From CAVZZV01 sp963779845 (GTDB lineage Bacteria > Bacteroidota > Bacteroidia > Bacteroidales > GCA-2748055), in assembly GCA_963779845.1 (NCBI GenBank), contig CAVZZV010000001.1, forward strand, positions 496,001 to 560,000: a stretch of 64,000 bases of DNA. The letters are read 5' to 3'. Below are positions 25,800-35,290 of this stretch, piece by piece; the stretch's first letter is position 1; each line of letters begins with the position of its first letter. Below the pieces are notes generated by a model that saw only the letters and a list, made by a program, of their open reading frames with translations, had not been told where the DNA came from and ran no database searches. The position numbers and the translations under genes are program-made.

Positions 25800-27422
25800 T
25801 TATAATGTAGGTCCCGCTAATTTTGCTAATGTAACGGCTGCCTCGTTGTCAGTAAATTTGGTGAAATTATCCTCAAATCGTTTTGCAAGGGAACGGGCTG
25901 CTTCATCCCATTCCTTAGGATCAGACCAGGAATTCCTGGGATTCAAGAGTTTGTCAGCCACTCCGTTTACATGGGAAGGAACCTTTAGATTAAAGAAGGG
26001 AAGAATTTCATAATTTTCCTTCAGTAGTGAACCATTGAGGATCGCACTAATAATAGCGCGGGTGGAGGGGATATCGATTCTCTTCCCTACTCCAACCGGA
26101 CCCCCAATCCAACCGGTATTTACCAGCCATGCGCTGGATCCGTGTTCCTTCATCTTTTGGCTAAGTAATTGTGCATAAACCGTTGGGTCGAGTAAAAGAA
26201 AGGCTGCTCCGAAACATGCGGAAAAGGAGGGCTGTGGTTCGGTTATTCCTCTTTCCGTGCCGGCTACCTTTGCTGTATACCCACTGATAAAGTGGTATTC
26301 GGTTTGTTCCGGAGTAAGCCTGGAAACCGGAGGAAGTACACCAAATGCATCCGCGGTAAGAAATATCACATTTTTCGCGTGACCGGCTTTGGATACTGGT
26401 TTAACGGCATTTGGAATGTGAAAAATAGGATAAGAAACCCGGGTATTTTTTGTCTTGGAGGAATCGCTGAAATCTATTTCCCCATCTTTCTTAACCACCA
26501 CATTTTCAAGCAAAGCATCCTTACGTATCGCGTTGTATATGTCCGGTTCTTTTTCAATATCCAGATCAATGGTTTTTGCATAGCATCCTCCTTCGAAGTT
26601 AAAAATGCCATCATCGTCCCATCCATGTTCATCATCACCGATCAGTGCCCGGTTGGGATCGGCCGATAAGGTGGTTTTTCCAGTTCCTGAAAGGCCGAAG
26701 AAAATGGCGGTATCGCCTTCATCCCCTACGTTTGCAGAGCAATGCATCGCGGCAATATTTCTAAGGGGAAGGTAGTAATTCATAATGGAGAAAATTCCCT
26801 TTTTCATTTCACCCCCATACCACGAACCTCCAATACAGGTCATTTTTTCTTTTAAATTGAAGACTATATATACTTCGGAATTAAGCCCATGCTCTTTCCA
26901 CTTTTCATCGACAGTTTTCGAACCATTGAAAACTACGAAGTCCGGAGTGAAATCTTCCAACTCTTTTTCCGTCGGTCGGATAAACATATTTTTCACGAAA
27001 TGAGCCTGCCAGGCAACCTCCATGATAAAACGAACTTTAAGTCGGGTATCAGGGTTTGCTCCCGCATAACCATCCTGAACGTATAATTTCTTGCCTGAAA
27101 GCTGTTGAATCGTATTCTCTTTAAGATCCTTCCAAACTTCCTGGGAAACAGGCTTATTGTCGGATGCTTTCCGTTGTTCGGTTTTCCACCAAATATTTTC
27201 TTCGGAGGTTTCTTCTTTGACAATGAATTTATCCTTCGGGGAACGCCCGGTAAATATTCCGGTATCTACAGCAATGGCACCCAGATTGGTTTCATTTCCC
27301 TTTTCAAATCCTTCAAGGTCAGGATTTGTTTCATGTTGATATAATTCGTCATAAGAAAGATTATAATAAACTTTTTCTACATTTTGTATACCATAAATAC
27401 TCAGATCGGGGTGTTTCATCAT
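25800..27422 (-). CDS. pckA: phosphoenolpyruvate carboxykinase (ATP)
   Basis: 540 residues, full length. Converts oxaloacetate and ATP to phosphoenolpyruvate, ADP and CO2 (or the reverse, anaplerotic in many anaerobic Bacteroidota). Seen: FTGRSPKDKFIV (about 54-65), RFIMEVAWQAHFVKNMFIRP, GSWYGGEMKKGIF, the kinase P-loop FFGLSGTGKTTLSAD (about 245), GDDEHGWDD metal site, FEGGCYAK, and the adenine segment RISYP-like NTRVSYP. No frame damage. The upstream 27423-27634 region has no clear promoter match. Confidence 0.96.
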   Translation of the reverse strand: MMKHPDLSIYGIQNVEKVYYNLSYDELYQHETNPDLEGFEKGNETNLGAIAVDTGIFTGRSPKDKFIVKEETSEENIWWKTEQRKASDNKPVSQEVWKDLKENTIQQLSGKKLYVQDGYAGANPDTRLKVRFIMEVAWQAHFVKNMFIRPTEKELEDFTPDFVVFNGSKTVDEKWKEHGLNSEVYIVFNLKEKMTCIGGSWYGGEMKKGIFSIMNYYLPLRNIAAMHCSANVGDEGDTAIFFGLSGTGKTTLSADPNRALIGDDEHGWDDDGIFNFEGGCYAKTIDLDIEKEPDIYNAIRKDALLENVVVKKDGEIDFSDSSKTKNTRVSYPIFHIPNAVKPVSKAGHAKNVIFLTADAFGVLPPVSRLTPEQTEYHFISGYTAKVAGTERGITEPQPSFSACFGAAFLLLDPTVYAQLLSQKMKEHGSSAWLVNTGWIGGPVGVGKRIDIPSTRAIISAILNGSLLKENYEILPFFNLKVPSHVNGVADKLLNPRNSWSDPKEWDEAARSLAKRFEDNFTKFTDNEAAVTLAKLAGPTL

Positions 27423-27634
27423 TTCAATGTTAATTTTTATCAGTTTTATAGGGAAATCTTACTTTTTTAGAGGTTTAATATTTAAAGACAAGAGGCAACT
27501 CATTATGCGGATTTAATCAATGATCAAATTTTATTACTAAAAAAATCAGGGGCGGGCAAATATAGTTAAAAACATGTTGCAGAACAATTTTTTTAATACG
27601 AAATTATTAGGGGCATTCTGAGGGAATTGTGGAA

Positions 27635-27853
27635 CTACAGGCTTAAATTCCCGGCAAACAGTGTGAATAGTATACCTAATATCTTGCCCATATACCCGGC
27701 TTTAAGTATCAAATATCCAAGAAGCAATAGATGAAAGCCAAAAATGATCAGACTAAATTCCCAACCGAGAGTAAAGGTATTTAAAGACAAAATCACCTGA
27801 GACTCCAATTTACTGGAGGAAAAAACGGATAAATAATCCGCACCATTCAGCAT
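27635..27853 (-). pseudogene. DUF4386 membrane protein remnant
   Basis: 72 residues, beginning MLNGADYLSVFSSSKLESQV and running through FGFHLLLLGYLILKAGYMGKILGIL, which is the typical late-middle part of DUF4386 proteins (normally over 200 residues). The N-terminal membrane spans and the C-terminal end are missing, and no continuation was found in other frames. It lies 10 bases after the oxidoreductase gene. Regarded as a decayed fragment at the edge of the accessory island. Confidence 0.6.
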
Positions 27854-27863
27854 TCCATTTTCC

Positions 27864-28865
27864 TTAAAGTTTCACTAACATTTTCCCTTTGTTCTTTCCT
27901 TCAAAAAGATCAATAAAGGCTTGTGGAATATTTTCAAATCCTTCTCTGATCGTTTCAGAATATTGTAATTTATCCTGGTTTAACCACTCTCTTAATTGCC
28001 TGATTCCTTCAGGATATTTATCTGCATAATCGGAGACTATGAAGCCTTGCATCGAAGAACTTTTCTTTACCAGGAAGGGTTGAACACTAATGCTTTTCGG
28101 CAGTTCAGTGTCGTTATATACTGAGATAGCTCCACAGTTAACTGTTCTTGAGAACTTATTGATGTTAAAAAGTACAGCTTCAGAGATTTCACCCCCAACA
28201 TTGTCAAAATAGACATCTACCCCGTCGGGACATGCATGAGCAATGGCTTCGGCCATATTTTTGACAGTACTGTAATTGATCGCCTCATCAAAACCGAATT
28301 CAGATTTGAGCATTTCAATTTTTTCATCGGTTCCGGCAATACCTACAACCCGTAAACCCAGTATTTTCCCTATTTGGCCCACAATGCTTCCTACAGCTCC
28401 TGCTGCACCGGATACGAGCAGGGTTTCGCCCTTTTTAGGTTTACCGATCTCTGTCAGGCCCAAATAGGCCGTAAGCCCGGTCACACCTAAAATCCCAAGA
28501 TATGCTGAAAGGGATGCTTTATCAGGATCTACCTGAATTAGGCCATCGACTTTTGCTCCCTGTATTTCCTTCCACTGCAACATTCCGGAGAGGTGATCTC
28601 CTTTATTAAAGTTGGTGTTCTTGGACACCAGTACTTCAGCAATAATACCGGAGGTAATTGGCTTGTTGAGCTCAAATGATTTAATATAGGAGGGAGCATC
28701 GCTCATTCTGCCTCTTAAATATGGATCTACAGACACATATTCAGACCTTAATAACACTTCTCCTTCCTTTAATTCTGGTATTTCTGAAGTAGTAAAGTCA
28801 AAATTTGTCAATTCAGGCTTTCCTGTGGGCCTGCTTTTTAAATTTATTGTTCTTGTTGTTTTCAT
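27864..28865 (-). CDS. NADP-dependent oxidoreductase, CurA-like MDR family
   Basis: 333 residues, zinc-independent medium-chain reductase of the CurA/leukotriene B4 dehydrogenase type, reducing activated double bonds of enones with NADPH. Seen: substrate domain SEYVSVDPYLRGRMSD (about 42-57), the nucleotide-binding glycine run VSGAAGAVGSIVGQIGKILG (about 150-169), and INCGAIS-like VNCGAISVYND. It sits in a same-strand group with the UspA remnant and the acidic protein, a gene set common in stress clusters. Confidence 0.9.
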   Translation of the reverse strand: MKTTRTINLKSRPTGKPELTNFDFTTSEIPELKEGEVLLRSEYVSVDPYLRGRMSDAPSYIKSFELNKPITSGIIAEVLVSKNTNFNKGDHLSGMLQWKEIQGAKVDGLIQVDPDKASLSAYLGILGVTGLTAYLGLTEIGKPKKGETLLVSGAAGAVGSIVGQIGKILGLRVVGIAGTDEKIEMLKSEFGFDEAINYSTVKNMAEAIAHACPDGVDVYFDNVGGEISEAVLFNINKFSRTVNCGAISVYNDTELPKSISVQPFLVKKSSSMQGFIVSDYADKYPEGIRQLREWLNQDKLQYSETIREGFENIPQAFIDLFEGKNKGKMLVKL

Positions 28866-28940
28866 GATTCTTCCCGTGGTATCGTCCTTTTCAGTTCATA
28901 TCATAAATTATAGTGATACACTCCCAAAGTATCTCATTCA

Positions 28941-29168
28941 CTATGAAGTATGTCGCAAAACTTTTTCCGTAACACTTCCTACAAGAATGTTTTCCAGCCA
29001 CTTCTGGCTGTGCGATCCCATGACAATAAGATCAGCATGCAAGTCTTTGGCTGTCTCCAAAATAGTCCCGGCAAAATCGCCTTCTTTTACCAGCAAAAAG
29101 CCTGTCTCTGCTACTTTTTGTGCAGTTGGATTATAATCCAGTGCAATCAGTACTTTTTTCAGTTTCAT
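28941..29168 (-). pseudogene. universal stress protein with in-frame internal deletion
   Basis: 75 residues. The N-terminus KKVLIALDYNPTAQKVAETGF is the first strand and helix of a UspA domain, and then the sequence jumps directly to VKEGDFAGTILETAKDL, MGSHSQKWLENILVGSVTEKVLRHTS, which is the ATP-binding C-terminal half (G-x2-G-x9-GS pattern). About 60 residues that normally lie between are absent, and the last strand after HTS is missing as well. The frame is otherwise clean. Either a deletion derivative or a miniature Usp; non-functional is more likely. Confidence 0.65.
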
Positions 29169-29180
29169 TTTATTTATTTC

Positions 29181-29534
29181 TTAGGTTTCATCCTTATCCT
29201 CTTCCAAATCCTCATGCCGGTCGCCCCCTAAACTGTAATAGTTGTTCTCCTCATCTTCACTGCCAATATCTTCCTGAGAATCATCTAATTCTGAACCGGG
29301 GATGTCCAGATCGTTTTCGCTGGACACATTTTCCAGATCTTTTCGTCTTGAAGCATTGGAGCTGTTTGGTGCTTTTGTTTTAGAAATATTCTCCGGATTG
29401 ATTTCCTCCTCTTCCTGAAATTTCTTATAAATATCCTCGCTATCAGGATAAAGGGGATACCCCTTTGGATACTCTTTCTCTTTCTTTCCAGCCTCACTTT
29501 GAGGCTGATTCGACTTATTTACTTTCTTTTTCAT
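29181..29534 (-). CDS. conserved acidic disordered protein
   Basis: 117 residues, strongly acidic, with no hydrophobic core. It starts Lys-rich, then GYPLYPDSEDIYKKFQEEEE, later SELDDSQEDIGSEDEENNYY and a Gly/His/Asp-rich tail. I have seen this pattern as a conserved hypothetical in Bacteroidota stress clusters, from memory. No function is known. It lies 12 bases upstream of the UspA remnant and 6 bases after the small gene upstream. Confidence 0.7.
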   Translation of the reverse strand: MKKKVNKSNQPQSEAGKKEKEYPKGYPLYPDSEDIYKKFQEEEEINPENISKTKAPNSSNASRRKDLENVSSENDLDIPGSELDDSQEDIGSEDEENNYYSLGGDRHEDLEEDKDET

Positions 29535-29540
29535 CTGTTT

Positions 29541-29738
29541 TCAATTTAAAAATTGTTCCAAAGTAATCCCCGATAGGAGGGCAAGGTTGTTTCCTGGCAT
29601 ATCTAACGGCTCGCTGTTAAATACCTTGTAAGTCCATAAAGCATAATAGGGTTTGTATTTCACCACGACAACTTCATGAACATGGTGATGCAGGATTCTT
29701 CCGGTGATAGGATAATGGTCCATTGCTGGGTCTGTCAT
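29541..29738 (-). CDS. small protein of unknown function
   Basis: 65 residues if it starts at 29738 (MTDPAMDHYPITGRILHHHV); the frame is open to 29786. The middle is VVVVKYKPYYALWTYKVFN. No signal peptide or known motif. It lies 6 bases before the acidic protein gene and may be cotranscribed with it. Could be a fragment. Confidence 0.4.
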   Translation of the reverse strand: MTDPAMDHYPITGRILHHHVHEVVVVKYKPYYALWTYKVFNSEPLDMPGNNLALLSGITLEQFLN

Positions 29739-29847
29739 ATTCGAAAAATATATCTTTGATATACATCTTGCAGTAACTGTATACAAGTGTATTTATATAC
29801 AACCCTATCCATTCACCCATTGTTCATCTCACCAGTCGCGGGCGGGA

Positions 29848-30348
29848 TTATAGTTTAATTGTCAACCCAAATTTCCCACCCCTAAATGCGTTACCTCCTC
29901 CAAACTCCAGGTTTACACCCAATTTATTATTGAAATAATACCGACCGCCAATTTGTGCGCCAAGCCCAATCCCCGAATTATGAGAACCTTCATAATCATT
30001 TGGTGAACTCCAGCTATAAAACCCAAGATTTAACCCGGCGTAAAAGTCCCATGGCGAAGGAATACCTAAAATAGTATTAAAATGATAATTGGCATTACCT
30101 AAAAATCCAATTATTGAGTGATGGTATTTGTACTCGCGCCAATGGTCATAGTACCCCCGGTACGACAGTTCTGCACCCAAAGTAAAATCGGGGTGTATGC
30201 CATAATCGAATCCCAAATAAACAGGAACCCCCCAAGTTGAAAGTCCAACCCCGACATTAATTTGTGACTGCCCTTTTGAAATTGGTCCTTGTGCAAAAAT
30301 TGCACTTGTCATAATCAGGAAAAAGGGAATTAAAATTTGCTTTTTCAT
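29848..30348 (-). CDS. outer-membrane beta-barrel protein
   Basis: 166 residues with a signal peptide (MKKQILIPFFLIMTSAIFAQ). The mature part alternates short amphipathic strands: INVGVGLSTWGVPVYLGFDY, TLGAELSYRGYYDHW, FYAGLNLGFYSW, LGAQIGGRYYFNNKLGVNLE, ending in FGLTIKL, as expected for an eight-stranded barrel. Its promoter is regulon site G, 185 bases upstream of the start codon, so it should be expressed with the other stress-island genes. Confidence 0.8.
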   Translation of the reverse strand: MKKQILIPFFLIMTSAIFAQGPISKGQSQINVGVGLSTWGVPVYLGFDYGIHPDFTLGAELSYRGYYDHWREYKYHHSIIGFLGNANYHFNTILGIPSPWDFYAGLNLGFYSWSSPNDYEGSHNSGIGLGAQIGGRYYFNNKLGVNLEFGGGNAFRGGKFGLTIKL

Positions 30349-30533
30349 GTAGATGTGTTTTTAAGTTTATTGTATTCATTAATTTTTACGGTTATTAGCT
30401 AAAGAGAATCCACATGGATTGAATAATATCTCAGAGTTTGGCTTTAATGAGCTTGCAAGCTAAATTGTGCATGTCAAACATGTGAGTTTCATAACATTGA
30501 ATTTCGAACCCGAATTAGGTTCGATTAATGGAA

Positions 30534-30601
30534 TAAAGATAAGCTAAACAGCAATGTCAGGAGTTACACGATTCAGGATAAGAGTTACATGATTCACACA
30601 T
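30534..30601 (-). promoter_or_regulatory. regulon promoter G (upstream of beta-barrel gene)
   Basis: Gene-ward orientation: bipartite element at 30601-30563 with TGTGTGAATCATGTAAC and, 21 bp on, TCGTGTAAC; after exactly 21 bp a -7 box TATCTTTA at 30541-30534. Same geometry as the seven other sites in this island. Confidence 0.85.
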
Positions 30602-30665
30602 TCTGTTGATGAGAATCGGGAATATAAATGGAGACTTTCATTAATGCAGATTGCCCGGATCAGAA

Positions 30666-30690
30666 CCGAGCTCGCGAGCTTAGCGAAGCA
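30666..30690. repeat. pair of GC-rich palindromes downstream of the PAS gene
   Basis: AGCTCGCGAGCT (30669-30680) is a perfect 12-bp palindrome, overlapped by GCTTAGCGAAGC, which can form a 4-bp stem with a 4-base loop. There is no T-run, so it is not a standard intrinsic terminator. The rest of 30349-30737, apart from promoter G, holds nothing recognisable. Confidence 0.4.
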
Positions 30691-30737
30691 AATGTTCGTG
30701 CAAGGAAATATGGGATAAAAAAATTTATTTGCCTTTT

Positions 30738-31301
30738 CTACAAATTGTTCTGTAAGTTGAATTTTGAAATATCAACCACCGACAGAAGACATTTTTGATC
30801 ATCTTCAGTAACAACTCCTTCCATATAAACAGAGCAAAGTGTTTTTTTATCATACCCCAATTTCACTTCACACGATTCTTTTGCATTACTATTATAGACT
30901 TTTCTGAAAAAATTGTTAAAAACAAGCTTTGATCCCTCTGAAATAAATAGTTTAAAACTACTGTCTATTAAACTAAACCGTCTTTCTCCAAGCATATCTG
31001 CAGCTGCAAAATTCAATTCGCAAATGGCACAGTCTGAGTTGAGGGTTAAATAGCCCATGGGTGATAAATCGAATAACAGCGTGTATTTCTTCAGTGCCTT
31101 TTCTGCCGTTTCGTTTGCCTGACGGAGTTCCTCATTCTGCATTTCCAATTCTATCTGGTGAACCTGCAATTCATGAAGGAGTTTTTGTAAATCGGCTTCT
31201 CCCTTGGTGACCATTTCCTTCTGATGAATTGTTTTGAGTTCCTCTTCTGCTTTATCGCGCAACATTTCGGCATTCGTAAAATCCATTTCTTCGCTATTCA
31301 T
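30738..31301 (-). CDS. PAS-domain protein without kinase domain
   Basis: 187 residues: a coiled coil at about 5-75 (HELQVHQIELEMQNEELRQA) and one PAS domain at about 75-180 ending in CLLSVVDISKF. It ends where a histidine kinase domain would begin. The same coiled-coil-PAS module, clearly paralogous (VHQIELEMQNEEL, SPxxYLTL, KCLL), forms the N-terminus of the hybrid kinase at 44383-46110. Its start overlaps the end of the CheB-CheR gene by 8 bases, so the two are translationally coupled and share promoter I. Likely a sensor or partner subunit; ligand unknown. Confidence 0.85.
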   Translation of the reverse strand: MNSEEMDFTNAEMLRDKAEEELKTIHQKEMVTKGEADLQKLLHELQVHQIELEMQNEELRQANETAEKALKKYTLLFDLSPMGYLTLNSDCAICELNFAAADMLGERRFSLIDSSFKLFISEGSKLVFNNFFRKVYNSNAKESCEVKLGYDKKTLCSVYMEGVVTEDDQKCLLSVVDISKFNLQNNL

Positions 31302-34244
31302 AATTTAATTTTTTAGTTGTAATTATTACTCCCAATGGCAAATTCCGACTATCGAAAACGACATTTGCCATCCATTCAATTTCCATTTCATGAGCATGGG
31401 CTCTACATACCTTCATTTTTATTTTATTCCTGTTACCCTGTTTTAAAAGTTGGTTCATTTGTTGTTCCGTTTTAACCCTTAATGGTTTTGAAACAAATAA
31501 TTCAAGGTAATTTTGATGTATAACCTTATTCGCGCTTTATTCCAAAAAATTCTTCTGCTGCTGAATTAAACTCCAGTATTTTCCAATCAGTTGACAGTTT
31601 AATGATGACTTCGCTGGTTGAATTCAGAAGCAGTTGAAACATTTGGCCGGTTTCATTCAATTTTTCATCTGCTTGTTTTAGATCGGTGATATCAATAAAC
31701 GTGATAACCAGACCATCTATTCTGTCGTCGAAAGTGCGATAAGGCATAATTCGGGTGGAAAACCACCGGCCGTCTTCAGTTGGGATTTGTTTTTCTATAA
31801 ATATAAGGGTTCTCAAAACTTCAAGAGCATCTTCAGTCAATTTCGGATAAATGAGTTGGGAAACCTGGTCTGTGAAAGGTCGCCCGATGTCGCCTTTTAT
31901 GAATTTGAAAATTTTGGTTGCCTGATTGGTGTATCGACGAATGTTCAGTTCCTTGTCGAGAAACAGGGTGGCAATATCAGTACTGTTCAATAAGTTCTTC
32001 ATGTCATTGTTTACCCGCGAATAGTCATCTACTTTCGACTGTAATTCGGCATTTACCGTTTGAAGTTCCTCATTCAGGCTTTGCATTTCTTCTTTCGAGG
32101 TGGTGAGTTCCTCATTGGTTGATTGCAGTTCCTCATTGGTCGATTGCAATTCTTCATTGGTCGATTTCAACTCTTCCTGTGAAGTTTGCATTTCTTCCAA
32201 AATGTTCTGCACTTCTTCCTGTGAATGCTGCAACTTTTCCTCAAGCTCTTTCTCCCTGACACTGGCAACAGTTTGTTTTTCCTTTTTTAGGCTTGTTTTG
32301 TTTTCAGTAATTTTAGCAACATCTGTAAAAATTATCAATATCTTCCCAAATAAAAGCTCAGGCTTTTTAATCCAATGAATACTAACGTTTAGCGTAATTG
32401 TGCTTCCGTTTGTACCTATATTGACATTGTGCAAAATAACTGCTTCCTTTTTCGTAACCACTCTGCCGGAAAGCAATAGCAAAATCGTTTTGGAAACCGG
32501 GCCTTAACATCGCGAAAATATTCATATTTGCCTTACCTACTGCAGGTTCCAGATATTTCCCTGTACGTCCGCTGATGTAAAGGATGTCGCCATTTTCGTT
32601 TACCAAAACACCGGCAGGTGTAAATTGATGGAGTAACAATTGATCGGCAAGAGTTTGAATATTCATGATGGGTTTATCGGATACTTTGTTCTCGTCATTG
32701 GTTAGTTTTGATCGTGAAAAAGAAGAAGGAAAATCGAATAGTTCGGGATTCAGGCCGGAATTGCTACGTTTGTAAATTTTCAGACTGGAATTTTCGGGTG
32801 TAAAAAGATGACTTTGCGATCCCAGTGTTTCTGAATTACCCAGTAGTAAAATTCCTTCAGGATTGAGACTGTAGAAAAACAAACCAAGCAGCTTTTTCTG
32901 CAATTCGGGATCCAAATAAATAAGCAGGTTCCGGCACGAAATAAAATCGATATTCGTGAATGGTGGATGCATGATTACGTTGTGTTGCGCAAACACAATG
33001 GTTTCCCTGATTTCAGTATTTATGCGATAACCATCATCTGTTTTGGTAAAAAAACGACTCAATCGTTTTGGCGAGACATCGGCTTCTATATTTACAGGAA
33101 AAATTCCCTTTCTGGCTGTCTCAATGGCTTCGTTGTCAAGATCGGTAGCAAATATTTGTATGGTAAATCCTCCATGAGGATTTATTTGCTCCATTACTTC
33201 CTTAAATACAATGGCCAGAGAATAAGCTTCTTCTCCGGTAGAGCAACCCGGTATCCATGCCCTGAAGGTTGAGTTGGCCTGGTGCTTATCAATTTTTGCA
33301 GGTATAATTGTTTCTTTTAATTTTTCCCAAACCACTGGATCGCGAAAAAAACCAGTAACGCCAATCAACAATTCTTTAAACAGGATATGCACCTCTTTTG
33401 GATTTTCCTGTAAAAAGTGAACATAAGAGTTGATTTCATCAATTTTATGCACGCTCATTCGTCGTTCTATACGGCGGTAAACTGTATTTTTTTTATACAA
33501 AGAGAAGTCGTTTCCGGTGTGCGTGCGTAGTAGAATAATAATTTTCTCCAACGCGCTTTTATTGCTTTTTCCTGTACCCGCATCCGGCCTGACAATAGGT
33601 ACATGATCGAGAAATTCTGTCAATTTTAAATGGATTTCCCGGGGAGAAGCAACTACATCCACAAATCCCGAATTAATTGCATTACGGGGCATACTGTCGA
33701 ACTTTGCTGTTTCGGGTTCCTGTACCATTACAATCCCGTTTTTTTCTTTAATCGCTCCAATTCCAATACTGCCATCGGAGCCCATACCCGAGAGAATAAT
33801 AGCTACGGCATGCTCTTTCTGATCGTCGGCCAGGGAACGAAGAAAAAAATCGATAGGAAGTCGTAATCCCCTTGCTTCAATAGGTTCAAACAAATAGAGT
33901 GAACCTTTTAAGATCGACATACTTCTATTAGGCGGAATAACATATACACAGTTAGGCTGCACTTTCATCCTGTCTTTCACCCTGAAAACTTCCAATTTGG
34001 AAATTCGCTGAAGCAGTTCGGGAAGCATTCCTTCCTGGGTTGGATCCAAATGCTGAATAACAACATACGCCATTCCGCTGTTATCCGGCACATTCCCCAG
34101 AAGTTGTTCCAGTGCTTCTAATCCACCGGCTGATGCCCCGATTCCGACAATTGGGAAAAGAGTACTTTTTACATTGGAGTTTATGCGATTGGGCAGTGTG
34201 GCCGTATTTGTTTTCTTTACTTTCAATGTTAATCGTTTTGTCAT
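31294..34244 (-). CDS. CheB-CheR-PAS fusion signalling protein (two frameshifts in this sequence)
   Basis: Reconstructed length 982 residues. CheB methylesterase domain about 30-215 (VGIGASAGGLEAL, the catalytic VIQHLDP and SGMGSDG); CheR methyltransferase about 225-490 (YRRIERRM, GVTGFFRD, AWIPGCSTGEEAYSLAI, FATDLD, SCRNLLIYLD); then PAS-like segments separated by a long heptad repeat with four STNEEL-like units; a last PAS domain ends EWMANVVFDSRNLPLGVIIT. One extra base near 32462 and one near 31528 break the frame; correcting both gives continuous homology and an 8-base overlap with the PAS gene. No chemoreceptors or flagellar genes are present, so a stress-signalling role rather than chemotaxis is likely. 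Confidence 0.88.
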
Positions 34245-34261
34245 TTACTGTTTATTGAGTA

Positions 34262-34329
34262 CGAAAATAGAAAGTCTGACGGACGATTTTGTTACAAAAC
34301 TTAAGAAAATATTTACATAATTACCACAT
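34262..34329 (-). promoter_or_regulatory. regulon promoter I (upstream of CheB-CheR gene)
   Basis: Bipartite element at 34329-34291: ATGTGGTAATTATGTAA, then TTTTGTAAC at the 21-bp repeat; after exactly 21 bp the -7 box TATTTTCG (34269-34262), 17 bases before the start codon. The most divergent of the eight full sites, but all spacings are kept. It is back to back with promoter B in the 354-base divergent region 34245-34598. Confidence 0.7.
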
Positions 34330-34426
34330 TTTACCGAAAATACCGGAATTTAATTGCTGTATTCTGTAATAATTTCCTATCCCGGCTATATTTAAACCTT
34401 CCTAACAAAAAAACCCAAACCGGCTA

Positions 34427-34494
34427 ATGTGTGAATAATGTAACTCTTAATTAGAATTGTGTAAGACTTCCATGTTAAAATGCACCTACCTTTA
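34427..34494 (+). promoter_or_regulatory. regulon promoter B (upstream of OmpA-like gene)
   Basis: Plus strand: TGTGTGAATAATGTAAC within 34427-34444, ATTGTGTAAG ending at 34465, then exactly 21 bp and the -7 box TACCTTTA (34487-34494). The only regulon promoter on the plus strand, 104 bases before the gene start. Confidence 0.87.
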
Positions 34495-34598
34495 TTTGAT
34501 ATTTTTAACTGTATTTGTAGGTAAAGGCAACTATAGATAATTTGCTTTAACGAAAATTTTTGAAAAACAATTTAATTTAAACAATTAACAAATTTAAA

Positions 34599-35270
34599 AT
34601 GAAAAAATTAAGAATCGGTTTAGTCGTACTTTTAAGCGCAAGCTTTTTTTTTGCGGGTTGTGCTTCATGGAATAAATCGCAGAAAGGGGCGGTAGTCGGA
34701 ACCGCAGCCGGTGGTGCAGCCGGTGCAGTAATTGGCAGGGCTTCGGGCAACACGGCTCTGGGTGCAATAATAGGAGCCGCTGTTGGAGGTGCTTCAGGCG
34801 CTGTAATCGGCCGGCAAATGGATAAACAGGCAGAGGAAATTAAAAAAACAGTTCCCGATGCAAAAGTCGAACGCGTTGGAGAAGGTATTGTTGTGGAATT
34901 CAGCAGCAACGTGTTGTTTGGGTTTGACAAATCGAACCTTTCAGACGATGCAAAAACGAACCTGGACAAACTGGTTGTTGTACTGAATAGTTATCCTGAT
35001 ACCAATATTGAAATTCAGGGACATACCGACAGTAGAGGGAGTGAATCATATAATCAGACCTTGTCAGAAGAACGGGCTGGTGCTGTCTCCTCTTATCTGG
35101 CAGGTAAGGGGATTGCCTATAATCGTTTAACAATTAAAGGATTTGGTGAAGATGTACCGAAATATTCAAACGATACCAAAGAGGGCATGTCACAAAATCG
35201 CAGGGTCGAATTCCTGATTACTGCCAATGAAAAGATGAAAGCTGAGGCCGAGAAAAATACGACAAATTAA
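34599..35270 (+). CDS. OmpA-family lipoprotein with glycine-zipper
   Basis: 223 residues. Lipobox FAGC (Cys near 21), then a glycine-zipper segment about 30-75 (GAVVGTAAGGAAGAVIG, AIIGAAVGGASGAVIG) of the kind that inserts in or lies on membranes, then an OmpA-C peptidoglycan-binding domain about 100-215 with NIEIQGHTDSRGSESYNQ, LSEERAGAV and SQNRRVEF. It resembles YiaD/OmpA-like lipoproteins that tie the outer membrane to the cell wall. First gene of a plus-strand pair behind promoter B. Confidence 0.92.
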   Translation: MKKLRIGLVVLLSASFFFAGCASWNKSQKGAVVGTAAGGAAGAVIGRASGNTALGAIIGAAVGGASGAVIGRQMDKQAEEIKKTVPDAKVERVGEGIVVEFSSNVLFGFDKSNLSDDAKTNLDKLVVVLNSYPDTNIEIQGHTDSRGSESYNQTLSEERAGAVSSYLAGKGIAYNRLTIKGFGEDVPKYSNDTKEGMSQNRRVEFLITANEKMKAEAEKNTTN

Positions 35271-35290
35271 TTCATTAAAAATCTATACAA

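Noticed and set aside
27655..27680. GTGTGAATAGTATAC resembling the regulon element
   Set aside because: It lies inside the DUF4386 remnant on the plus strand, lacks the second half and the -7 box, and faces no gene start.
29782..29820. Ninth possible regulon element (CCATTCACCCAT) before the small gene at 29541-29738
   Set aside because: Only the distal part is similar, the TGTAA repeats are missing, and the position 21 bp downstream does not hold a TAnnTTTR-like box.
32100..32180. Short tandem DNA repeats (about 21-bp units)
   Set aside because: They encode the STNEEL heptad-like coiled coil of the CheBR-PAS protein and are explained by coding constraint.
31294..34244. CheB-CheR protein as part of a chemotaxis operon
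   Set aside because: No cheA, cheW, receptors or motility genes are present; the PAS-rich fusion and stress context fit a different signalling use.
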